Below, piece after piece: positions 1 to 5,375 of a stretch of 5,375 nucleotides of DNA. Position 1 is the stretch's first letter. Each line of letters starts with the position of its first letter. The notes below the pieces were generated by a model that worked only from the letters and a program-made list of their open reading frames with translations, was not told the origin of the DNA and searched no databases. The translations under genes were made by a program, and so were the position numbers. Location of the stretch: assembly GCA_937864895.1 (NCBI GenBank), contig CALMDF010000369.1, positions 1 to 5,375 on the forward strand, in the 5' to 3' direction. The DNA comes from an uncultured Holophagales bacterium. GTDB lineage: Bacteria > Acidobacteriota > Thermoanaerobaculia > UBA5066.

Positions 1-1181
1 ATCGCGCCCGACGAATCGGTCGGGCCGTCGGACCCGTCCGTCGCGAGTGCCATCACCGAGATCCCCTCGACCCCTTCGAGCGCGAGCGCCGTCGCGAGGG
101 CGAGCTCCTGGTTCCGGCCGCCGCGTCCGCTTCCGCTCACGGTCACCGTCGTCTCGCCCCCGAGGACGAGGCAGGCGGGAGGGGCCACCGGGTCTGCGTG
201 CGCGAGGACGCCCCGGCCGAGCGCCGCGGCGACTCGGGCGATCTCCCGGGCCTCGCCCTCGACGAACGTCGAGAGGAGGAGCGTCTCGTAGCCGAGGGCC
301 CGGGCCGCTTCGGCCGCGGCGAGAGCGGCGAGGCGGTTGGAGCCGACGATCACGTTCGTCACGCGCGCGAAGAGGTCGTCGCCGGGCTTGGGAGTCTCTG
401 GAAGACGCCCCTCGACCCCGTCGCGGAGCCGGCGGCGGACGCCCGGGGGAAGGGATTCGTCGAGCCTTCTCCTCTCGACGACGTCCCAGGCGTCGGAGAA
501 CGTCGTCGGGTCGGGCGCCGTCGGACCCGAGGCGATGACGTCGAGCGGGTCGCCGACGACGTCCGAGAGGATGAGCGCGACGACGGTGGCCGGCGCCGCG
601 AGGCGCGCGAGCTGACCTCCCTTCAGGCGCGAGAGGTGCTTCCTGACGGCGTTCAGCTCCCCGATCGCCGCGCCGGACCTGAGAAGGAGGCCGGTCGTCG
701 CCTGCAGGTCGGCGAGCGTGAGGGCTTCGGCAGGGTCGGCGAGGAGGGCGGAGGCGCCGCCCGAGAGGAGGACGACGATCGTGTCGCCCTCGTGCCGGCC
801 CGACACGAGCTCCTCGACGGCGCCGACCCCAGCGCGGCCCGACTCGTCGGGCACCGGGTGGCCCGCCTCGAAGACCGCCACGGGCGGGGGGAGCTCCCTT
901 CCGCCGAGGTGGCCGTGCTTCGTGACGAGGACGCCCCTCTCGAGCCTCTCTCCGAGGACGTTCGAGGCGGCCGCCGCCATCGCCGCGGCCGCCTTTCCGG
1001 CCGCGACGAGCCGGACGGAGGCGCCCGGGGCGAGGCGGATGACGGTTTCTCCCGCCCGGAGACGGTCACCGTCGCGCGCGAGGAACCGTGCCACCGCGCG
1101 TCCCGGCTCGACGGCGTCCACGGCGGCGACGCGGATTCTCTCGAGGTGTTCCCTGCGGAGGGCGCAATCGCGCGTGCTCAT
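1..1181 (-). CDS. gckA: Glycerate 2-kinase, type II (MOFRL family), C-terminus cut by window edge
   Basis: Cytosolic enzyme expected to phosphorylate D-glycerate with ATP to 2-phosphoglycerate, feeding lower glycolysis. 393 residues are visible. Family hallmarks occur in order: GKA at 62-64 (its lysine is a likely catalytic residue), KHG at 88-90, GHPVPDE at 107-113, LLSGGASALL at 138-147, NAVRKHLSRLKGG at 177-189, SDVVGDPLDVIASGPT at 206-221, GGETTVTVSGSGRGGRNQEL at 341-360 and ATDGSDGPTDSSGA at 380-393. The last two belong to the MOFRL domain. Family members are usually about 420-450 residues, so roughly 30-55 C-terminal residues lie beyond base 1. The ATG at 1181 is chosen because no in-frame start lies just upstream and the N-terminus has the usual length. 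No good Shine-Dalgarno precedes it; the only G-rich run lies in an inverted repeat. The gene diverges from the radical SAM pair. Older annotations often call this family hydroxypyruvate reductase (TtuD). The family is very secure; the symbol is by homology only. Confidence 0.95.
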   Translation of the reverse strand, partial: MSTRDCALRREHLERIRVAAVDAVEPGRAVARFLARDGDRLRAGETVIRLAPGASVRLVAAGKAAAAMAAAASNVLGERLERGVLVTKHGHLGGRELPPPVAVFEAGHPVPDESGRAGVGAVEELVSGRHEGDTIVVLLSGGASALLADPAEALTLADLQATTGLLLRSGAAIGELNAVRKHLSRLKGGQLARLAAPATVVALILSDVVGDPLDVIASGPTAPDPTTFSDAWDVVERRRLDESLPPGVRRRLRDGVEGRLPETPKPGDDLFARVTNVIVGSNRLAALAAAEAARALGYETLLLSTFVEGEAREIARVAAALGRGVLAHADPVAPPACLVLGGETTVTVSGSGRGGRNQELALATALALEGVEGISVMALATDGSDGPTDSSGA

Positions 1182-1194
1182 GAGCCCGATTCTG

Positions 1195-1225
1195 CCCCGG
1201 TTCGCACGGGGCCCGGGAACCGGGG
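1195..1225. promoter_or_regulatory. Perfect 9-bp inverted repeat, candidate operator or leader hairpin
   Basis: The arm CCCCGGTTC at 1195-1203 is the exact reverse complement of GAACCGGGG at 1217-1225, with a 13-base spacer. The half-site centres are 22 bases apart, about two helical turns, which would suit a dimeric regulator bound to one face of the DNA. Alternatively it is an RNA hairpin. On the minus strand its 3' arm ends 13 bases before the glycerate kinase ATG and contains the only G-run that could act as a ribosome site. The repeat is seen directly; its role is inferred, and chance is possible in such GC-rich DNA. Confidence 0.4.
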
Positions 1226-1248
1226 GTGGCTTCAGCCTCCCTCGTCGT

Positions 1249-1253
1249 GGAGA
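1249..1253 (+). promoter_or_regulatory. Shine-Dalgarno fixing the GTG start of the first radical SAM gene
   Basis: GGAGA lies 10 bases before the GTG at 1264. Together with the N-terminal beta-strand sequence KVLFVSP that follows, it supports this GTG over the in-frame ATG at 1324, which would remove the first strand of the cobalamin-binding fold. The ATG at 1254 is out of frame. Confidence 0.55.
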
Positions 1254-1263
1254 ATGCGCGCGC

Positions 1264-2553
1264 GTGGCTCCGAAGGTCCTCTTCGTCTCGCCCGGGTGGC
1301 CGAAAGGACGTCTCTGGGGTGAGATGTCGTTCCGTTTCCCGAGCCTGTCCCTCGCCGTCGTCGCCGCCTCCACGCCCCCGCACTGGGAAACGGACCTCTG
1401 CGACGAGGGCTTCGGCCCCGTCGACCCTTCGGCCGACGTCGACGTCGTCGCGATCACCGGCATGACGGCCCAGGCCGTGAGGGCCTACGAGATCGCGGAC
1501 GCCTTCCGGAGCCGCGGGAAAACCGTCGTCATGGGAGGCTTCCACGCGAGCAACCTTCCGGAAGAGGCCCTCGAGCACGTCGACGCCGTCGTCGTCGGAG
1601 AGGGCGAGGTCGTCTGGCCGAAGCTCCTCGGCGACTTCGAGGAGGGGCGGCTGCAGAAGACCTACCGGGCGCCCGGCCCGGTCGACACGGCGGCGATCCC
1701 CTTTGCGCGGCGCTCGATCTTCGACGGGAAGGGCTACCTCCTGACGAACACGGTCCAGACGACGCGCGGCTGCCCGTACGACTGCGAGTTCTGTTCGGTC
1801 ACGGCCTATTTCGGCCGGAAGTACCGCAAGCGCCCCGTGGACGCCGTGCTCGCCGAGCTCGCCCTGATGCGGGAGCGGGGCTCCTACGCCTTCTTCGTCG
1901 ACGACAACATCGTCGTCGACCGGACCTACTCGCTGAAGCTCTTCCGCGGGATGAAGGGGCTCGGGCTGAAGTGGCTCTCCCACGCCTCGCTCGACCTCGC
2001 GGAGGACCCGGAGCTCCTGAAGGCGATCGGGGAGTCGGGCTGCATCGGCCTCTTCGTCGGCTTCGAGTCGCTCGACGAGGAGGCTCTCCGGGCGATGGGG
2101 AAGAAGACGAACAAGGTCGCCACCTACGTCGCCTCCGCGAAGGCCTTTCGCGACAACGGCATCGGCATCCTCGGCTCGTTCGTCCTCGGCCTCGACGGCG
2201 ACGGCCCCGACGTCTTCGAGAGGACCCTGCGCTTCTGCGAGGAGGCGCGCATCGAGGCCGGGATCTTCCCCATCCTGACGCCCTACCCGGGGACGAAGAT
2301 CCGCGAGCGCCTGCTCGCCGAAGGCCGGATCATCTCGAGCGACTGGCGCAACTACGACATGGAGCACGTGAACTTCCGCCCCAGCGGGATGACGGTCGAG
2401 CAGCTCGAGCAGGGGTACGACCACCTCATGCGCGGCTTCTACTCTTTCGGCTCGATGTGGCGGCGCCTGTCGTTCCACCGGTCCCTCCCGGCCTTCGGGC
2501 CGATGAACCTCGGGTTCCGGAGCGCGCTGCGGCGCAAGGTGGCGGATGCCTGA
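1264..2553 (+). CDS. B12-binding-domain radical SAM protein (HpnP-like broad family)
   Basis: Protein of 429 residues. Residues 1 to about 135 form a cobalamin-binding Rossmann-type domain: KVLFVSP at 4-10, a FPSLSLA element near 25-31, MGGFHASN at 90-97 and GEGE at 112-115. As is common in this group, I see no DxHxxG cobalamin-ligand motif. The radical SAM core follows, with the 4Fe-4S cysteines C170, C174 and C177 in RGCPYDCEFC, FFVDDN at 210-215 and GFES at 266-269. The C-terminal part (W361 to about 410, with RPSGMT at 372-377) matches the tail usual in this family, which includes hopanoid C-2 methylase HpnP and HpnJ. Known members use methylcobalamin and SAM for C-methylation or other radical chemistry on unactivated carbons; the substrate here is unknown. 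The enzyme is probably cytosolic or membrane-associated, and I see no transmembrane segment. It leads a two-gene unit. The stop codon is 27 bases before the next start. Family secure, function open. Confidence 0.9.
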   Translation: MAPKVLFVSPGWPKGRLWGEMSFRFPSLSLAVVAASTPPHWETDLCDEGFGPVDPSADVDVVAITGMTAQAVRAYEIADAFRSRGKTVVMGGFHASNLPEEALEHVDAVVVGEGEVVWPKLLGDFEEGRLQKTYRAPGPVDTAAIPFARRSIFDGKGYLLTNTVQTTRGCPYDCEFCSVTAYFGRKYRKRPVDAVLAELALMRERGSYAFFVDDNIVVDRTYSLKLFRGMKGLGLKWLSHASLDLAEDPELLKAIGESGCIGLFVGFESLDEEALRAMGKKTNKVATYVASAKAFRDNGIGILGSFVLGLDGDGPDVFERTLRFCEEARIEAGIFPILTPYPGTKIRERLLAEGRIISSDWRNYDMEHVNFRPSGMTVEQLEQGYDHLMRGFYSFGSMWRRLSFHRSLPAFGPMNLGFRSALRRKVADA

Positions 2554-2556
2554 CGG

Positions 2557-2572
2557 CCCGGTTGCCGGGAGG
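2557..2572 (+). promoter_or_regulatory. Small hairpin overlapping the Shine-Dalgarno of the second radical SAM gene
   Basis: CCCGG at 2557-2561 and CCGGG at 2565-2569 form a 5-bp all-GC stem with a TTG loop. The Shine-Dalgarno GGGAGG at 2567-2572, 8 bases before the GTG at 2581, overlaps the 3' arm. The hairpin begins 3 bases after the upstream stop codon, so ribosomes finishing the first gene would be placed to open it. That arrangement would suit translational coupling. The Shine-Dalgarno call is solid; the hairpin role is inferred. Confidence 0.5.
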
Positions 2573-2580
2573 TCCGAAGC

Positions 2581-3981
2581 GTGAAGGTCCTCATGATCTC
2601 GGCGAACCGGGAGCGGGACCCGTCGCCCGTCTTCCCGCTCGGTCTCGCCTTCCTGGCGGAGCCGATCGAGAAGGCCGGCCACACCTCGCGGCTTCTCGAC
2701 CTCTGCTTCGCCCGCGACGCCGCGGAGGCAGTCGGCCAGGCGCTCGACGAGGGCGCCCCGGACGTCGTGCTGGTCTCGGTCCGAAACCTCGACAACGTCA
2801 CCTGGCCGGCGAGCCGCTCGTACGTCGACGGCGTCCGCGAGGTGGTCTCCCTCTGCCGCGACCGGGCGGTGGTCGTTCTCGGGGGGTCCGCCTTCTCTCT
2901 CGAGCCGCTTTCTCTCCTCGCGGCGACGGGCGCCCACTGCGGCGTCGTCGGGGAGGGCGAGGAGGTTCTTCCGCGCCTTCTCGAGCGGATCGAGGCGGGA
3001 GCCCCGCTCGAGGGCCTCCCCGGCGTCGTCGTCGCCGGGGGTGGCGCGCCGGCGGCCCCGCGGATCCCGTCCTCCGTGGGAACGCCGAGCCGCGACCTCT
3101 TCGACGTTTCGCGCTACCTGACCGAAGGGGGCGCCGCGAACGTCCAGACGAAGCGCGGGTGCCCGTTCGGCTGCGTCTACTGCACCTACCCCGTCCTCGA
3201 GGGGAGCCGGGTGCGCACGCGCCCCGCGGCCGAGGTCGTCCGCGAGCTGCGCGCCCTCGTCGACGACCACGGCGTCGACTACGTCGAGTTCTGCGACGAC
3301 ATCTTCAACTTCCCGGAGGCCGCCGCGCGGGAGCTCTGCGAGGCGATGATCGCCGAGGACCTCGGCCTTTCCTGGTCTGCCTTCGTCAACCCGGGGCACC
3401 TCGACGCCCGGCTCCTCGACCTGATGGTGCGGGCCGGCTGCGACGCGGTGGAGCTCGGCACAGACTCGGGCTCGCCGACCATGCTCCGGAAGCTCGGAAA
3501 GTCGTTCACGGTCGAGGAGGTCCGGCTCTCGTCGCGCCTGTGCCGCGAGGCCGGCGTCGCCACGGCGCACTACCTCCTCTTCGGCGGCCCCGGCGAGAAC
3601 GACGAGACGGTCTCCGAGAGCGTCGCCCTGATGGACGAGCTGGCCCCGGAGGCCGTCATCGTCATGGTCGGGATCCGGATCTACGCGGGGACCGACCTTC
3701 ACGCGACCGCCGTGAAGGAAGGGGTCGTCACGCCGGACCAGTGCCTCCTCGACCCGGTCTTCTACCCGGGAGAGGCGAATCTCCGGCGCCTCGGCGAACG
3801 CGTGGCTGCCGAGGCGGGCCGGCGCCGCACCTGGATCGTCCCCGGTCTCGACGTGAACACCTCGACCGGCGTCCTCGAGATGCTCCGCCGGCGGCAGGAG
3901 CGCGGCCCGCTCTGGAAGGTGCTCGGGCAGCGAGCGACCTGGCGGGGCCGGACGCGCCCGGCGCCCGCCGCCCGTCCCTGA
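2581..3981 (+). CDS. B12-binding-domain radical SAM protein, 'lipid biosynthesis' type
   Basis: Protein of 466 residues starting at GTG 2581, supported by GGGAGG 8 bases upstream and a canonical first strand KVLMISANR. The N-terminal cobalamin-binding domain carries PVFPLGLAFLA at 16-26, RNLDN at 68-72, GGSAFS at 101-106 and GEGEE at 124-128. No DxHxxG motif is visible. The radical SAM domain has 4Fe-4S ligands C194, C198 and C201 in RGCPFGCVYC, then CDDIFNF at 238-244, ELGTDSGS at 291-298, FGGPGE at 334-339 and GIRIY at 364-368. From memory, this motif set fits the group often named lipid-biosynthesis B12-binding/radical SAM protein. BzaD of anaerobic B12 lower-ligand synthesis is a more distant alternative with a similar N-terminus, but no bza neighbours are present. 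Likely chemistry is radical C-methylation or ring/carbon rearrangement on an unknown substrate. The last 20 or so residues are Arg/Pro/Ala-rich and probably disordered. It is co-oriented with the preceding enzyme and probably in the same operon. Confidence 0.9.
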   Translation: MKVLMISANRERDPSPVFPLGLAFLAEPIEKAGHTSRLLDLCFARDAAEAVGQALDEGAPDVVLVSVRNLDNVTWPASRSYVDGVREVVSLCRDRAVVVLGGSAFSLEPLSLLAATGAHCGVVGEGEEVLPRLLERIEAGAPLEGLPGVVVAGGGAPAAPRIPSSVGTPSRDLFDVSRYLTEGGAANVQTKRGCPFGCVYCTYPVLEGSRVRTRPAAEVVRELRALVDDHGVDYVEFCDDIFNFPEAAARELCEAMIAEDLGLSWSAFVNPGHLDARLLDLMVRAGCDAVELGTDSGSPTMLRKLGKSFTVEEVRLSSRLCREAGVATAHYLLFGGPGENDETVSESVALMDELAPEAVIVMVGIRIYAGTDLHATAVKEGVVTPDQCLLDPVFYPGEANLRRLGERVAAEAGRRRTWIVPGLDVNTSTGVLEMLRRRQERGPLWKVLGQRATWRGRTRPAPAARP

Positions 3982-4012
3982 TCGTCGCTTTCAGTTGACC
4001 GACAGGACGATC
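3980..4012. terminator. Imperfect hairpin at the convergent gene ends, possible bidirectional terminator
   Basis: GATCGTC at 3980-3986 is the reverse complement of GACGATC at 4006-4012. After a one-base bulge (3987) the stem can continue with pairs 3988-4005 and 3989-4004, a mismatch, then 3991-4002 and 3992-4001, closing an 8-base loop. The structure covers both stop codons of the convergent genes, whose coding regions are 9 bases apart. There is no T-tract on either strand, so it is not a classical intrinsic terminator. Position is the main argument. Confidence 0.3.
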
Positions 4013-4416
4013 GCCAGCCGCGTGAGTGTCACGGGGTGGCGGAGGAGGCCGCGGATCCGGATCTCCCTGCGGAGCGCCTTCCCGACCACGCTCCGGCCGG
4101 TCTCGTCGAACAGCCAGGGGAGCCCTCCGGCGAGCCGGACGTTCGACAGCTGAATGATCGAGTCCGAGTCGGCGCTGACGGTGGCCGCGGGTTCCCCGAC
4201 GAGGCCGTCGCGGAGAACGCAGTCCCCGCGGTCGAAGACCAGCGTCAGCGACACCTCGGCGTCGGTCGCCACGAGCCCGACCGCCCCCTTCATCCGGGAG
4301 AAGACGCGCTTCTTGTAGGGGCTCGACTCGATGTTGGCCTGCAGGAGCTCGGCCACCATGTTGGCGAGCCCGTTTTCCGCGGCGCTTGTGTCGACCGTGA
4401 TCCTCGGCTCGGCCAC
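3991..4416 (-). CDS. Small SCP2-like (sterol/lipid carrier) domain protein
   Basis: Protein of 141 residues, about the size of a single SCP2 domain. Start is GTG at 4416, chosen because GGAGG lies 6 bases upstream; the frame stays open further upstream, but there it runs through the dehydrogenase gene and reads as Arg/Gly-rich shadow sequence. SCP2-like features: an N-terminal helix region (residues 11-45), alternating strands around VSLTLVFDRGDCVLRDG (55-71), an ATVSADSDSIIQL segment (78-90) where the family has its acidic strand-to-helix turn, and a closing REIRIRGLLRHP strand with a hydrophobic helix ending LAIVLSVN (118-141). SCP2 domains bind fatty acyl groups, sterols or other hydrophobic ligands in a tunnel and have no catalytic residues. 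I see no signal peptide or membrane helix. It sits 29 bases downstream of the alcohol dehydrogenase, probably in its operon, so it might present a hydrophobic substrate. Domain assignment is by pattern and is moderate; an uncharacterised conserved protein is the alternative. Confidence 0.6.
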   Translation of the reverse strand: MAEPRITVDTSAAENGLANMVAELLQANIESSPYKKRVFSRMKGAVGLVATDAEVSLTLVFDRGDCVLRDGLVGEPAATVSADSDSIIQLSNVRLAGGLPWLFDETGRSVVGKALRREIRIRGLLRHPVTLTRLAIVLSVN

Positions 4417-4422
4417 GCGAAA

Positions 4423-4427
4423 CCTCC
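4423..4427 (-). promoter_or_regulatory. Shine-Dalgarno of the SCP2-like gene
   Basis: On the minus strand GGAGG (4427 to 4423) lies 6 bases before the GTG at 4416. It decides the start: any longer form would overlap the end of the alcohol dehydrogenase and add sequence that does not look like protein. Confidence 0.65.
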
Positions 4428-4445
4428 GAATCCCGGGGCCCGTGC

Positions 4446-5375
4446 CTAGAACGCGGCCCGGTAGACCTCGAGAACCTCGTCCGCCCCGAGGACGGCCCTG
4501 CCGTTGTAGATGATCGAGGCGTCGGCGAGAGTGGCCTCGGCGAGCTCGGGCAGGGCGTCCTCGGGCACCCCCTGCGAGGAGAGCGTCTGCGGAAGGCCCG
4601 TTCCCGCCGCGAGGTCGGAGAGGCGCCCGGCCACCGCTTCCGCGCACGCCGCGTCGGAGAGGCCCGAGGTCCCGATCCCGAAGGCGCCCGCCACGGGCCG
4701 GTAGGTCGCCGCCACCTCGCCGGCGTTGAAGCGGACGACGTGCGGCATGACGATGGAGTTGGCGAGCCCGTGGTGGATCCCGTAACGCGCCCCGACGGTG
4801 TGGGCGATCGCGTGGACGAGGCCGACCTGCGCGTTCGAGAACGCGGCGCCCGCCATGTTCGAGGCGATGAGCATCTGCCCGCGGGCGACGAGGTCCCTGC
4901 CGTCCGCGACGGCGCGGGGCAGGAACTCGGCGATCAGGCGGATGGCGTGGAGCGCGAGGCCGTCGGCGATCGGCTCGTTCTGCTGCGAGTGGATCGCCTC
5001 GACCGCGTGGGACATGGCGTCCATTCCCGTGGCGGCCGTCAGGTGAGGCGGAAGCCCGACGGTCAGGTCGGGGTCGAGGAGGGCGGTGTTCGGGATGATG
5101 TTGTAGTCGCCGAAGAGGAGCTTCTGGTGCGCCTCGTGGTCCTTGATGACCGCGACGTAGGTCACCTCGCTCCCCGTGCCGGCCGTCGTCGGGATCGCGA
5201 CGTGCGGCGTCTGGGGCCGTTTCAGGACCTGGAACCCCTCGTAGTCGCGGAGCGAGCCGCCCTCCTTGAGGACGATGGCGATTCCCTTCGCGGTGTCGAT
5301 GGCGCTCCCGCCGCCGACGCTGACGATGCAGTCGACGCCCCGCTCGCGCGCGAAGGCGGCGCCCGCGTCGCCGAC
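4446..5375 (-). CDS. Iron-containing (group III) alcohol dehydrogenase, N-terminus cut by window edge
   Basis: 309 residues are visible, ending at TAG 4448-4446. The reading frame runs off the right edge, and family length (about 380-390) suggests some 70-80 N-terminal residues are missing. The nucleotide-binding GGGSAIDTAKG is at visible residues 21-31, and IPTTAGTGSE at 61-70. The four expected divalent-metal ligands can be placed by spacing against FucO-type enzymes: D119 and H123 in GMDAMSH, H188 in GLVHAIAH, and H202 in HHG. All catalytic elements in the visible part are intact. Members oxidise alcohols or reduce aldehydes with NAD(P); substrates include ethanol, propanediols, butanol, 4-hydroxybutyrate and lactaldehyde, and sequence alone does not choose among them. 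A cytosolic enzyme is expected. The SCP2-like gene follows after 29 bases on the same strand, suggesting co-transcription. An internal GTG at 5165 is a valine inside GTGSEVTY, not a start. Confidence 0.93.
   Translation of the reverse strand, partial: VGDAGAAFARERGVDCIVSVGGGSAIDTAKGIAIVLKEGGSLRDYEGFQVLKRPQTPHVAIPTTAGTGSEVTYVAVIKDHEAHQKLLFGDYNIIPNTALLDPDLTVGLPPHLTAATGMDAMSHAVEAIHSQQNEPIADGLALHAIRLIAEFLPRAVADGRDLVARGQMLIASNMAGAAFSNAQVGLVHAIAHTVGARYGIHHGLANSIVMPHVVRFNAGEVAATYRPVAGAFGIGTSGLSDAACAEAVAGRLSDLAAGTGLPQTLSSQGVPEDALPELAEATLADASIIYNGRAVLGADEVLEVYRAAF

Larger units (their letters stand above)
1182..1263. promoter_or_regulatory. Divergent intergenic region with presumed promoters
   Basis: These 82 bases separate the start codons of the glycerate kinase (minus strand) and the first radical SAM gene (plus strand), so promoters for both directions should lie here or inside the neighbouring 5' ends. 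I could not find convincing -35/-10 pairs on either strand. The region is extremely GC-rich and holds one strong inverted repeat and one Shine-Dalgarno, listed separately. The call rests on gene arrangement, not on recognised promoter boxes. Confidence 0.4.

Noticed and set aside
718..1263. An N-terminal extension of the first radical SAM protein of up to 182 residues in the same open frame.
   Set aside because: The extra stretch is Arg/Ser/Pro/Ala-rich antisense sequence of the glycerate kinase, and the cobalamin-domain first strand begins right after the GTG at 1264, which has its own ribosome site.
198..1322. A 374-codon plus-strand open frame opposite the glycerate kinase.
   Set aside because: Charged low-complexity translation with no recognisable family, while the minus strand has every glycerate kinase signature in frame.
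1066..3702. An 878-codon open frame on the minus strand, antisense to both radical SAM genes.
   Set aside because: Its product is a low-complexity run rich in Arg, Asp, Glu, Ala and Val with no domain motifs. Long antisense frames are expected opposite GC-rich genes whose codons end in C or G. The plus-strand frames carry intact catalytic motifs.
2581..3981. Assignment of the second radical SAM gene as BzaD (B12 lower-ligand biosynthesis).
   Set aside because: The N-terminal motif is similar, but no other bza genes are nearby and the later motifs (CDDIFNF, ELGTDSGS, GIRIY) fit the lipid-biosynthesis-type group at least as well, so no symbol was given.
1971..3998. A 675-codon plus-strand frame overlapping both radical SAM genes.
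   Set aside because: It is an Arg/Pro/Gly-rich +1-type shadow that runs through the stop of the first gene and the start of the second; no motif supports it.
4036..4449. A 137-codon plus-strand frame opposite the SCP2-like gene.
   Set aside because: It has no ribosome site I can see and no family features, and it mirrors the minus-strand gene that has both.
4417..4647. Longer form of the SCP2-like protein starting at 4647.
   Set aside because: It would overlap the 3' end of the alcohol dehydrogenase by about 200 bases and adds Arg/Gly-rich sequence; GGAGG at 4427-4423 points to the GTG at 4416.
1..5375. Mobile elements, CRISPR arrays, RNA genes or a defence system.
   Set aside because: Reading both strands showed no transposase, integrase, direct-repeat array, tRNA-like cloverleaf or known defence domain; all space is taken by the five genes.

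Overview
The window is very GC-rich (about 70% by eye). Its codons strongly favour C or G in third position, with GTC, CTC and GCC used throughout. This suggests a high-GC bacterium such as an Acidobacteriota or deltaproteobacterial-type lineage, but no phylogenetic marker is present, so that placement is a weak inference. I see no tRNA, rRNA, CRISPR array, insertion sequence or phage gene. Coding density is near complete and no gene-free stretch exceeds 82 bases.

Layout from left to right: (1) bases 1-1181, minus strand, a type II (MOFRL-family) glycerate 2-kinase cut by the left edge; (2) an 82-base divergent intergenic region with a perfect 9-bp inverted repeat; (3) bases 1264-3981, plus strand, two tandem genes 27 bases apart that both encode cobalamin-binding-domain radical SAM enzymes; (4) a convergent junction with only 9 bases between stop codons, spanned by an imperfect hairpin; (5) bases 3991-5375, minus strand, a two-gene unit in which an iron-containing alcohol dehydrogenase (N-terminus beyond the right edge) is followed after 29 bases by a small protein resembling an SCP2 sterol/lipid-carrier domain.

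How the genes might work together: the two radical SAM proteins look like one transcription unit. The first belongs to the broad B12-radical SAM group that includes hopanoid-modifying enzymes such as HpnP. The second resembles the group often annotated as lipid-biosynthesis B12-binding/radical SAM proteins. With a putative lipid-carrier protein and an alcohol dehydrogenase alongside, a locus for modifying a lipid or other hydrophobic molecule is a reasonable but unproven hypothesis. The glycerate kinase is a central carbon enzyme (glycerate to 2-phosphoglycerate) and may be unrelated. Three of the four visible starts are GTG.
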